From: JAJYVT01 sp027339205
GTDB taxonomy: Bacteria; Actinomycetota; Acidimicrobiia; Acidimicrobiales; RAAP-2
Assembly: GCA_027339205.1 (NCBI GenBank)
Contig: DAHWOV010000022.1
Span: 1-64,000, forward strand
Reading direction: 5' to 3'
DNA length: 64,000 bases
Shown here piece after piece: positions 48,860-56,073 of this stretch (position 1 is its first letter; every line of letters begins with the position of its first letter). The notes under the pieces are model-generated. The model was not told where the DNA came from. It worked only from the letters and a program-made list of their open reading frames with translations, and made no database searches. Both the position numbers and the translations under genes were made by a program.

Positions 48860-49272
48860 CCTTCCCGGCCCCGGTCCGGCCCGCCGTCGTCCGCGCGACG
48901 GCGCCGGGCCCGGGGAGAAGAGGGCGCCGACCCGCCACGCCCGGTCGAAGAGTGCCGAGGCGCGCGGCCGTTCCCCTCGGCGCCGGCGTGCGCCGCTCCG
49001 TCGTGCTCGGCGACGGTCCTGCGGCGCAGCCACTCCGCCCTGCCAGCCCGGTCGCGGCGCACCGCCCAACGCAGCGTCACGACCGCCAGCACCACCAACG
49101 CCGCGACGAACACGGCGAACACGGCGTAGAAGGCGGCGTCGCTCGTACGGGCTGCGGCGAGCACCACGCCCATGAGGCCCGCGCCTCCAGCGCCTGCGAC
49201 TCCGGCGCCCGCGCCTCCAGCGCCTGCGACTCCGGCGCCCGCTGCTGCGACGACCACTGCTGCGACGACCAC
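48856..49272 (-). CDS. Small membrane protein with Ala/Gly/Val repeat N-terminus
   Basis: 138 aa, unrecognised. GTG 49272 is chosen because TAGCCT lies 7 nt upstream. The first ~33 residues are two nested repeats (15-bp and 30-bp units: VVVAA twice and AGAGVAGAGG twice). A membrane helix follows at about 45-66 (AAFYAVFAVFVAALVVLAVV), then a basic juxtamembrane region RWAVRRDRAGRAEWLRRR and a low-complexity hydrophilic tail. It is first in the operon with the patatin and lhr genes (GTGA, then ATGA overlaps). A shorter form from ATG 49173 is possible. Confidence 0.6.
   Translation of the reverse strand: MVVAAVVVAAAGAGVAGAGGAGAGVAGAGGAGLMGVVLAAARTSDAAFYAVFAVFVAALVVLAVVTLRWAVRRDRAGRAEWLRRRTVAEHDGAAHAGAEGNGRAPRHSSTGRGGSAPSSPRARRRRADDGGPDRGREG
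49177..49236. repeat. 30-bp perfect tandem repeat
   Basis: Two identical 30-bp units (49177-49206 and 49207-49236) beginning GCCCGCGCCTCCAGCGCC. They are followed at about 49241-49275 by a 15-bp unit (GCTGCGACGACCACT) twice. All are in frame within the small membrane-protein gene. Confidence 0.95.
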
Positions 49273-49279
49273 TGCTGGG

Positions 49280-49285
49280 AGGCTA
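49280..49285 (-). promoter_or_regulatory. -10 hexamer TAGCCT before the membrane-protein/patatin/lhr operon
   Basis: Ends 7 nt before GTG 49272. Confidence 0.5.
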
Positions 49286-49339
49286 GGGCCTCCGCAGCGG
49301 GCGACGCTGCGAGTCACACCCCCCGGGCAACCTGGTGAC

Positions 49340-50239
49340 GTGACCGTCGCACCCGCCCCTCCCCGTCCATCGGCACCGACGGGCGCGAGCCGAGCAGGTG
49401 CGAGCGGCGCCGGCGCGCCGGATCTCCTCGGTCTCCTTCGCTCCCGGAGGACCGCTCGGCCGCCCGTCGATCCGGGACTGGCGGGCGGCCTCCGAGCGTG
49501 GCTCGAGGACGGTGCCGCGAGCCCCGTCCTGGTCGGGCGCAACCCGCTCGCGAGCGGCGCGCGGCGCGCGGGTGCTGAGCGGCGCGATCGGGTCGGGACG
49601 CCTGGCGCCCCGCTGGTCGTGCTCGACGGTGTCCGCGCCGCTCGAGCGGCAGCGGGGCGCGGCGCAAGCGTCGCGGACCTCCGAGCGTCGCTCGTCACGA
49701 CGGCGTTCCGGTTGGTGGTCACCGGCTGCGCGCTGGACCAGCCGTTCGAAGACGCGCTGTGCGCGATCTCGGTCACCGCCCGCGGGCCCGAGACCCTCGA
49801 CGCGCTCGGTCGGCTCCCTGCGCGCGAGCGGTCCGCGCTCCGCTCGTTCGTGCAAGAGCGGGCCGCCGCGATCGCCGCGCAGTGGCGCCCGGTTCCCCCG
49901 GCGTGGCTGCCCAGGACCGGCGAGCAGATCCGCGTCCCGCTGGCCGGCGGCGCCGTCATGCTCAGCGCGGCCGCCGACCTCGTGCTCGGCCGGCCCTCGG
50001 ACAAGACGTCGTCGGTCTGCCTCGTCCGGCTTCACGAGAAGCGAAGCGGGGATGCCACCGAGGCGGCGCGCCGGACGCGACGGGCGCTTGCGCTCGTCGA
50101 GACGCTCCGCAGTGGTGCGCCACCGTGGCGCGTCGCCACCTACGACCCCGGTGCGCGACACCTCCTCGTCGAGGACGTCGACGAGGAGCTCATCGCCGCC
50201 GCCGTGCACGACGTGCTTCGAGCGATGGAGGACCGGTGA
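49340..50239 (+). CDS. Conserved-looking protein of unknown function, first of a pair
   Basis: 299 aa from GTG 49340 (start uncertain; the frame stays open to 49172 but that part is antisense to the membrane-protein gene). I do not recognise the family. The C-terminal half has alternating strands and helices: VMLSAAADLVLGRPS, SSVCLVRLHEKRSGDATEAA, PPWRVATYDPGARHLLVEDV. This faintly recalls PD-(D/E)XK nuclease-like folds (D...E-K) without a clear match. A translationally coupled partner follows (GTGA, 50236-50239). Confidence 0.6.
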   Translation: MTVAPAPPRPSAPTGASRAGASGAGAPDLLGLLRSRRTARPPVDPGLAGGLRAWLEDGAASPVLVGRNPLASGARRAGAERRDRVGTPGAPLVVLDGVRAARAAAGRGASVADLRASLVTTAFRLVVTGCALDQPFEDALCAISVTARGPETLDALGRLPARERSALRSFVQERAAAIAAQWRPVPPAWLPRTGEQIRVPLAGGAVMLSAAADLVLGRPSDKTSSVCLVRLHEKRSGDATEAARRTRRALALVETLRSGAPPWRVATYDPGARHLLVEDVDEELIAAAVHDVLRAMEDR

Positions 50240-51441
50240 ACGAGGGACCTCGGGGTGCGGCGCCCCACCCGGTAGGTCCGAGCGGTCCGAGGCGCCCGAG
50301 CGGTCCGAGGGGCCCGAGCGGTCCGAGCGGTCGGCGCGCGGCGCCCCTGCTCCCCGCGGCGACGCCGGTCGAGCGTCTGCCGCGATCCTCGGCGCTCACC
50401 GACGCCCTGCTCGGCGTCGGAGGTGAGCCCGGGGGCGGAGGAGGCCGATTGGACGGCCACGCGCTGGTCGCCGTGCGCGAGCATCTCGAGCGCGGGCTGG
50501 CTCGAGTCGCGGCGTGCTCGGCGGGGGCCGCCTACGACGGCCGGAGGCCGGGCACCCCCGAGGCGCGCCTCGTCCGCATCGGCCATTTCCAGGTGGCACA
50601 GGCGCTCAACGGGCGCTCCCCCCGGGACGCCCGGCCGCCTGGGCCCGGCGGGAGGGCGGGCGCCTTCCGTTGGACCGCCCGCACGGCACGCCGCAGCGTC
50701 GGTCTCGCTGCCCTGCGTGCGGGTCTCGACGGGCGAGCGCCGTCGCCGGCCGAGGCGGTCGCGCTCGTGCTCTCGGACCCCGGCGGGCCCTTCGGCGTCG
50801 GGCGCGCCGGTCCGGGGTCCTGCGCGGAGTGGATCGGGGCGCTCCCTCCACCTGCCCGTGCCTTGGTCGCCGCCGAGGCGACCGCATGGACGACCAGGCT
50901 CTGGACCGGCGTCGACTGGGGCCGCGTCGACGCCGGAGGTCTCGACGTCGGCGGGCCCGAAAGGTGGTGGCGGTGGAGGAGCGGCCCGACGACCCCGACG
51001 ACCCCGACGACCCCGACGGGGAGCGCCATGCCGGCGGTGCGCAACGGCCCGGATCCCTGGGAGGTCGCCCTGCGAGGACGCGCCGACGTGCGGGCTGCCC
51101 CTGCGCCCCGGAGCCAGTGGCCGTCGACGGGTGCGCACCTGATCGTGCTCGACGGGGAGCCCGCCGCCGGCACGCGCCAGGCGCTCCTTCTCAGCGCGCT
51201 GGTCGCTGCGCTCTCGGCCGCGGGCTCGGCCGCGGGCTCGGCCACGGGCTCGGCCACGCGCTCGGCGAGCCTCGCTGCTGCGGTGCCCGGGAGGGTCGTC
51301 GGCTGGTGGCCGGACTGCGGAAAGGCGTGGGTCCTGCCGGTCGACCAGGGCACGCTCGCCGCCGCGTCGGACGCGGTCGTCGCCACGCTGGGCATGTGGC
51401 TCGGGGCGGGCGCGCCCGGAGAGGCGGGCTGCGGCCAGTAG
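50236..51441 (+). CDS. Unknown protein, second of a pair, rich in short repeats
   Basis: 401 aa, unrecognised. Residues 13-37 are a collagen-like GPSGPRRPSGPRGPSGPSG run (18-bp units). A structured part follows (LDGHALVAVREHLERGLARV, EARLVRIGHFQVAQALNGRS), then a Thr-Thr-Pro repeat (9-bp units, ~51000) and an SAAG/SATG repeat (12-bp units, 51214-51262). It ends RVVGWWPDCGKAWVLPVDQG. The GTG overlap with the preceding gene argues for a joint function. Its TAG stop is also the first half of the typA -10 hexamer. Confidence 0.6.
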   Translation: MNEGPRGAAPHPVGPSGPRRPSGPRGPSGPSGRRAAPLLPAATPVERLPRSSALTDALLGVGGEPGGGGGRLDGHALVAVREHLERGLARVAACSAGAAYDGRRPGTPEARLVRIGHFQVAQALNGRSPRDARPPGPGGRAGAFRWTARTARRSVGLAALRAGLDGRAPSPAEAVALVLSDPGGPFGVGRAGPGSCAEWIGALPPPARALVAAEATAWTTRLWTGVDWGRVDAGGLDVGGPERWWRWRSGPTTPTTPTTPTGSAMPAVRNGPDPWEVALRGRADVRAAPAPRSQWPSTGAHLIVLDGEPAAGTRQALLLSALVAALSAAGSAAGSATGSATRSASLAAAVPGRVVGWWPDCGKAWVLPVDQGTLAAASDAVVATLGMWLGAGAPGEAGCGQ

Positions 51442-51444
51442 CGT
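51439..51444 (+). promoter_or_regulatory. -10 hexamer TAGCGT before typA, fused to the upstream stop
   Basis: TAG (51439-51441) is the stop codon of the preceding gene. The hexamer ends 10 nt before the ATG at 51455 and overlaps a GTG at 51443, making the ATG the better start. Confidence 0.5.
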
Positions 51445-51454
51445 GGCACGGCTC

Positions 51455-53299
51455 ATGCAGGCGAGGAAGGACATCCGCAACGTGGCGATCGTGGCCCACG
51501 TCGACCACGGCAAGACCACGCTCGTCGACGCGATGCTCCGCCAGACGGGCGCGTTCGGCGCGCGCCAGGAGATCGTCGACCGGGTCCTGGACTCGGGTGA
51601 TCTCGAGCGCGAGAAGGGCATCACGATCCTCGCGAAGAACACCGCCGTCCGGTATGGATCGGTGAAGATCAACATCGTCGACACCCCCGGGCACGCCGAC
51701 TTCGGCGGTGAGGTCGAGCGTGGCCTCACGATGGTTGATGGGGTCCTCCTGCTGGTCGACGCCTCCGAGGGGCCCCTCCCCCAGACCCGCTTCGTGCTGC
51801 GCAAGGCGCTCGAGGCCCGCCTCCCCGTGGTGCTGGTCGTGAACAAGGTGGACCGCCCCGACGCCCGGATCGACGAGGTGGTGCACGAGGTCGAGGAGCT
51901 CTTCTTGGACCTCGACGCGGACGAGGACCAGATCGGCTTCCCGATCCTCTACGCCAATGCCCGCGCAGGCTGGGCGACCACCCGGCGGGGCGCGCAGGGC
52001 GTGGACCTCCGTCCGCTCTTCGACGCGATCGTCGAGCACGTCCCCGCGCCCGTGTATGACCCGGACGCACCGCTGCAGGCTCTCGTCTGCAACCTCGACG
52101 CCTCGCCGTACGTCGGTCGTCTGGCGATCTGCCGGATCCACCACGGGACGCTCCGGCGAGGCGCCGTGGTGGCCTGGTGCCGGCTCGACGGGACCGTGGA
52201 GCGCGTGAAGGCGACCGAGCTCTACGTCACCGACGCGCTCGAGCGCGTCCCGGCCGAGGAGGCCGGCCCGGGGGAGATCGTCGCGATGGCAGGGATCCCG
52301 GAGGTGACCATCGGAGAGACGATCGCCGACGCGGACGACCCCCGCCCGCTCCCGGCGATCACGGTCGACGAGCCCAGCCTCACGATGACGATCGGGATCA
52401 ACACCTCGCCGCTCGCGGGCGCCGACGGCGGCACGAAGCTCACGGCGCGCTTGGTGAAGGGGAGGCTCGACGCCGAGCTGGTGGGCAACGTGTCACTGCG
52501 CGTCGCGCCGACCGCCCGCCCCGACGCGTGGGAGGTGCACGGCCGCGGGGAGCTGCAGCTCGCCGTCCTCGTCGAGACCATGCGCCGTGAGGGATTCGAG
52601 CTCACGGTCGGCAAGCCGCAGGTCGTGACGAAGGACATCGACGGCGTGCGATCCGAGCCGATGGAGCGGGTGGCCGTCGACGTCCCCGAGGAGTACGTCG
52701 GCGTCGTCACCCAGCTGCTCGCGCTGCGGAGGGGGACGATGCTCCACCTGGTCAATCACGGGACCGGATGGGTCCGTCTCGACTACCGCGTGCCCGCCCG
52801 CGGACTCGTCGGCTTCCGCACGGAGTTCCTGACCGAGACGCGGGGCACCGGATTGCTCCATCACGTCTTCGACGGTTGGGCGCCGTGGCAGGGCGAGCTG
52901 CGGACCCGCCGCAACGGATCGATGGTCGCCGACCGTCGAGGCTCGACGACGACCTTCGCGCTGATGAACCTCCAAGAGCGCGGCGCCCTCCTGGTCGGGC
53001 CCGCGGCCGAGGTCTACGAAGGCATGATCGTCGGCGAGAGCGCGCGTGCCGACGACATGGACGTCAACCCGACCAAGGAGAAGAAGCTGACGAACATGCG
53101 CTCCTCCACCGCAGAGGAGCTCGAGCGGCTCACCCCGCCGATGACCCTCTCGCTCGAGCAGGCGCTCGAGTTCATCGCCGAGGACGAGTGCGTCGAGGTG
53201 ACGCCGAGGACGATACGTCTGCGCAAGGTCGCGCTCGAGGCGTCCGTCCGCGGCCGGCTCCGCGGCCGCGGACGGTCAGGGCACGGCCAGGCACCCTGA
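51455..53299 (+). CDS. typA: Translational GTPase TypA/BipA
   Basis: 614 aa ribosome-binding GTPase. G1 is AHVDHGKTT, G2 KGITILAKNT, G3 DTPGHADFGGEVER and G4 NKVDRPDA. Domain II and the EF-G-like domains III/V follow (GRGELQLAVLVETMRREGFE), and the C-terminal BipA domain has GLVGFRTEFLTETRGTGLLH and KKLTNMRSS. It helps ribosome assembly and stress adaptation, especially cold. The start MQARKDIRNVAIVAHVD matches the usual TypA N-terminus. Confidence 0.96.
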   Translation: MQARKDIRNVAIVAHVDHGKTTLVDAMLRQTGAFGARQEIVDRVLDSGDLEREKGITILAKNTAVRYGSVKINIVDTPGHADFGGEVERGLTMVDGVLLLVDASEGPLPQTRFVLRKALEARLPVVLVVNKVDRPDARIDEVVHEVEELFLDLDADEDQIGFPILYANARAGWATTRRGAQGVDLRPLFDAIVEHVPAPVYDPDAPLQALVCNLDASPYVGRLAICRIHHGTLRRGAVVAWCRLDGTVERVKATELYVTDALERVPAEEAGPGEIVAMAGIPEVTIGETIADADDPRPLPAITVDEPSLTMTIGINTSPLAGADGGTKLTARLVKGRLDAELVGNVSLRVAPTARPDAWEVHGRGELQLAVLVETMRREGFELTVGKPQVVTKDIDGVRSEPMERVAVDVPEEYVGVVTQLLALRRGTMLHLVNHGTGWVRLDYRVPARGLVGFRTEFLTETRGTGLLHHVFDGWAPWQGELRTRRNGSMVADRRGSTTTFALMNLQERGALLVGPAAEVYEGMIVGESARADDMDVNPTKEKKLTNMRSSTAEELERLTPPMTLSLEQALEFIAEDECVEVTPRTIRLRKVALEASVRGRLRGRGRSGHGQAP

Positions 53300-53310
53300 G
53301 CGCGCCGCGG

Positions 53311-53316
53311 TAGCCT
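53311..53316 (+). promoter_or_regulatory. -10 TAGCCT for tRNA-Ser(TGA)
   Basis: Ends 27 nt before the mature tRNA 5' end. Confidence 0.45.
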
Positions 53317-53343
53317 CCGTGCTGCGCCGGCGGAAGCGCCCCG

Positions 53344-53428
53344 GGAGGGATGGCAGAGCGGACGAATGCGCGGCTCTTGAAAAGCCGTGGGGCTCCGGTC
53401 CCCGTGGGTTCGAATCCCACTCCCTCCG
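53344..53428 (+). tRNA. tRNA-Ser(TGA)
   Basis: Class II cloverleaf with acceptor GGAGGGA/TCCCTCC, anticodon loop CTTGAAA, long variable arm and T-arm GTGGGTTCGAATCCCAC, discriminator G. It reads UCA and related codons. tadA follows. Confidence 0.95.
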
Positions 53429-53496
53429 CCGTGTGCCCGACGATCCCTGACCACCCCGTGCCCGACGATCCTGCAGCCGCGGGTGGCGCCGCGGCC

Positions 53497-53946
53497 GTGA
53501 CCGACCACCAGGCGATGGGTGAGGCGCTCGACGAGGCGCGCGCCGCGCTGGAGCACGGCGACGTTCCCGTCGGCGCGATCGCGATCGTGGGCGGCGAGGT
53601 CGTGGCCCGAGCGCACAACGAGCGCGAGCGCCGCGCCGACCCCACGGCGCATGCCGAGCTGCTGGCACTGCGCGCAGCGGCTGAGGTCCTCGGCTCGTGG
53701 CGGCTCGGCGCGGTGACGATGGTGGTCACCCTCGAGCCCTGCCCCATGTGCGCCGGCGGACTGGTCGCCGCAAGGGTCGGCCGTCTCGTCTTCGGCGCGC
53801 CCGACCCGCTCGCCGGTGCGTGCGGCACCCTCTACAACATGTGCGCCGACCCACGGCTGAACCACGAGCTTCCCGTGAGACGAGGGGTGCGCGCGGACGA
53901 GGCGGCGTCGCTGCTCCGACAGTTCTTCGCCGCCAGGCGAGCCTGA
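53497..53946 (+). CDS. tadA: tRNA adenosine-34 deaminase
   Basis: 149 aa from GTG 53497. The zinc/catalytic motifs are TAHAELLAL (HAE) and LEPCPMCAGGLV (PCxxC), with DVPVGAIAIV and FGAPDPLAGACGTLYNMCAD typical of TadA. It converts A34 of tRNA-Arg(ACG) to inosine. Upstream in-frame GTGs at 53431 and 53458 are less likely because they abut the tRNA 3' end. They lie in a 25-nt-spaced direct repeat of GTGCCCGACGATCC. Confidence 0.92.
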   Translation: MTDHQAMGEALDEARAALEHGDVPVGAIAIVGGEVVARAHNERERRADPTAHAELLALRAAAEVLGSWRLGAVTMVVTLEPCPMCAGGLVAARVGRLVFGAPDPLAGACGTLYNMCADPRLNHELPVRRGVRADEAASLLRQFFAARRA

Positions 53947-53989
53947 ACGGGACCGCCCCCAGGCGTCCCGTGCCTCTCGGGGGAGCCGG

Positions 53990-53995
53990 TAACCT
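53990..53995 (+). promoter_or_regulatory. -10 hexamer TAACCT before tRNA-Ser(CGA)
   Basis: Ends 7 nt before the mature 5' end, so transcription would begin essentially on the tRNA. Confidence 0.55.
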
Positions 53996-54002
53996 CTGCG
54001 CC

Positions 54003-54088
54003 GGAGGCGTGCGAGAGCGGCCGAATCGGACGGTCTCGAAAACCGTTGTACCCCCTGGGTACCGTGGGTTCAAATCCCACCGCCTCCG
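54003..54088 (+). tRNA. tRNA-Ser(CGA)
   Basis: Class II cloverleaf with acceptor GGAGGCG/CGCCTCC, anticodon loop CTCGAAA, variable arm with CCCCCTGGG, T-arm GTGGGTTCAAATCCCAC, discriminator G. It reads UCG, the favoured Ser codon at this GC content. Confidence 0.95.
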
Positions 54089-54212
54089 CTCGTGCCAGCG
54101 CACGGGGTGCGCCGACGGGCCGCGCCCGGCGCGGGCCCGCCGTGGGCGCGGCCGGCTTTCAGAACCTGCCCTGTCCCACGCAGCCTGAGAACGACCGACC
54201 GGCCCGTCCTGG

Positions 54213-54218
54213 TACGCT
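54213..54218 (+). promoter_or_regulatory. -10 hexamer TACGCT of the cold-shock gene
   Basis: Located 265 nt before the csp ATG. The long GC-rich 5' leader (about 54225-54483) with self-complementary CCGGCC/GGCCGG segments fits a structured, temperature-responsive cspA-type leader. There is no gene in this stretch. Confidence 0.5.
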
Positions 54219-54483
54219 CGTTGCGCCGGCCGAACGGGCCGGTTGCCGGCAAGGGGCCGGCGGGGTCTCGTTCGGGTTCCTGTTCGAGTGGGCCTTTCGA
54301 CGTGACAGGAGCTCGGCTCGGCACCGCTTTGCGGCTGGGGCCGCTCGGGCGCACCGCCATCGCGGACGACGCGACCGGAGGAGCCGCCTGTCACGGCGAA
54401 GGCTGCACGCCGTCAGGCCCGGCACCCCCAGCACCCGGGCAACCAACTGCACAGCGGTGCAGAGAATGAGAAAGAGAAGCAAC

Positions 54484-54684
54484 ATGCCAATCGGCACCGT
54501 GAAGTTCTTCAGCAACGAGAAGGGCTACGGATTCGTGTCTCGCCCCGACGGCGACGACGTGTTCGTCCACTACTCCAACATCGAGGGGAACGGGTTCCGC
54601 ACCCTCGAGGCTGGCCAGCAGGTGGAGTTCGAGATCGCGCCCGGGCGCAAGGGGGACGAGGCGCGCAACGTCAAGGTGATCTGA
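54484..54684 (+). CDS. Cold-shock domain protein
   Basis: A 66-aa single OB-fold with both RNP motifs: GTVKFFSNEKGYGFVSR and DDVFVHYSNIEG. It binds single-stranded RNA/DNA as a chaperone and antiterminator. The ribosome site is purine-rich (GAGAAAGAGAAG). The frame is open far upstream through the tRNA, but only the part from ATG 54484 is homologous. The helper gene at 54751 follows after 66 nt. Confidence 0.95.
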   Translation: MPIGTVKFFSNEKGYGFVSRPDGDDVFVHYSNIEGNGFRTLEAGQQVEFEIAPGRKGDEARNVKVI

Positions 54685-54750
54685 CCGGCCCCGCCCTCCA
54701 CCCAAGGCCCGCCGCCGCGGGCCGCTCAGAACCGAGAGGAAGGGGTGACC

Positions 54751-55014
54751 ATGGCACGTCCGCGAACCACCGTCGGAAAGCTCCAGCGGGACCAGGCGAA
54801 GCGCGAGAAGGCGAGGGCCAAGCAGGAGGACCGGCTGGCACGTCGTGCCGATCGCGAAGACGGCGACAGGGCCGCCCCTGCGCCCGAGGAGGACCAGACG
54901 GCGCTCCTCGAGCAGTTCGCGCGGCTCCATGAGGACCTGGCGGACGGTCGGATCTCGCTCGACGAGTTCGAGTCCCGCCAGGACGATCTTCGCCGGCGGC
55001 TGCGCGTGGACTGA
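54751..55014 (+). CDS. Small basic/SHOCT-like protein beside the cold-shock gene
   Basis: 87 aa. Residues 1-40 are Lys/Arg/Gln-rich and predicted helical (VGKLQRDQAKREKARAKQED), probably nucleic-acid binding. Residues 52-85 resemble a SHOCT segment (LARLHEDLADGRISLDEFE-type pattern, here FARLHEDLADGRISLDEFES). AGAGGAAGG precedes the ATG by about 8 nt; a GTG two codons earlier is possible. Basic coiled partners next to cold-shock genes are known in other phyla, so a shared role is plausible but inferred. Confidence 0.75.
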   Translation: MARPRTTVGKLQRDQAKREKARAKQEDRLARRADREDGDRAAPAPEEDQTALLEQFARLHEDLADGRISLDEFESRQDDLRRRLRVD

Positions 55015-55050
55015 CCGCCGGGTCGACCCACCCGCGGAACTGCTGGCTGG

Positions 55051-56073
55051 TCAGCGGCCAGCTTCACCGGCGGCGCCGGAGCCCGTCTCGGCTCCGGCGC
55101 CGTCTCGCGTCTCGAGCCAGCGCCTGAGCCCCGCCGCGTTCGAGTGGAAGCCGTTCAGCACCTCGAGCTTCTCCCGATGCTCCGGGGCGACGTGGCTCGT
55201 GTCGATGCTGTAGCGCTCCTCGAGCGCCACAGCGATGTCGCGGCCCTCGCGGAACGCCTGCTCCGCGGTCTCCGCCCAGCTCCGCAGCGTCGCCTCCGCC
55301 TCTTCGAGCAGCGAATCCGGGTCGTCCAGCAGGCCGTAGTGCGCGAGGGCGATCCCTGAAGGGCGGCGCGCGGCGAACTTGTGCAGGGAATGGAGCGCCT
55401 GGCCGAGGTCGAAGTCCGGGGGCGGAGTGGCGGGACGCAGCACCCCCGCGTCCGGGAGCCGCACCCCCACGGCGTCGCCTGCGAAGAGGATGCCGGTCAC
55501 CGAGTCGTGGAGCCCGAGGTGGTGCTTGGCGTGGCCCGGCGAGTCCACCGCGGTCAGCACCCTTCCGGGTCCGATCCTCACCTCCTCTGTGTCGGCGAGC
55601 ACGTGCAGGCGTTGCGGTGGCGTCGGCTCGAGGCGGCCGTAGAGGTCGTCGAGCAGGTGTCCGTACACGCGCTCGGCGGATGCGAGGAGCCGGGTCGGGT
55701 CAGCGAGATGCCGGGCTCCCTTCTCGTGCACGTAGACCGTCGCGTTCGGGAACGCACGCGCCACGTCGCCCACGCCTCCCGCGTGGTCGAGATGGATGTG
55801 AGTGACCGCCACGCCGGCAAGGTCCTCCGGCCCCACGCCGATCCGCTCGAGCGCGGCGAGGAGCGCCGCCACCGACGACCGGCTCCCGGTCTCGACGAGC
55901 ACGGGGGCGGGCCCCTCCACGAGATAGCCCGCCGTCATCCTCTGCCAGCCGCCGAGCAGCGTGTCGATCTGGACGATCCCGGGCGCGATCGACACCGGCT
56001 CTGCAGGCTCACTCCCATCTGCGGGCTCACTCCCACCTGCGGGCTCACTCCGGTGCACGTGCTCGCCGCTCAT
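55051..56073 (-). CDS. Metallo-beta-lactamase-fold hydrolase
   Basis: 340 aa. The metal motif THIHLDHAGG is at about residue 90, and further ligands lie in VDSPGHAKHHLGL and LFAGDAVGV. The C-terminal ~100 residues are helical with His/Glu. The N-terminus has an 18-bp repeat (SEPAGG/SEPADG/SEPAEP). The ATG overlaps the glucose dehydrogenase stop (ATGA, 56070-56073), so it is the third gene of a GH15-GDH-MBL operon. A sugar-lactone hydrolase would fit that context; this is inference. Confidence 0.85.
   Translation of the reverse strand: MSGEHVHRSEPAGGSEPADGSEPAEPVSIAPGIVQIDTLLGGWQRMTAGYLVEGPAPVLVETGSRSSVAALLAALERIGVGPEDLAGVAVTHIHLDHAGGVGDVARAFPNATVYVHEKGARHLADPTRLLASAERVYGHLLDDLYGRLEPTPPQRLHVLADTEEVRIGPGRVLTAVDSPGHAKHHLGLHDSVTGILFAGDAVGVRLPDAGVLRPATPPPDFDLGQALHSLHKFAARRPSGIALAHYGLLDDPDSLLEEAEATLRSWAETAEQAFREGRDIAVALEERYSIDTSHVAPEHREKLEVLNGFHSNAAGLRRWLETRDGAGAETGSGAAGEAGR
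56000..56052. repeat. 18-bp in-frame repeat, three copies
   Basis: GGCTCACTCCCAYCTGCG recurs, encoding SEPAxx on the minus strand at the N-terminus of the MBL protein. Confidence 0.9.
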
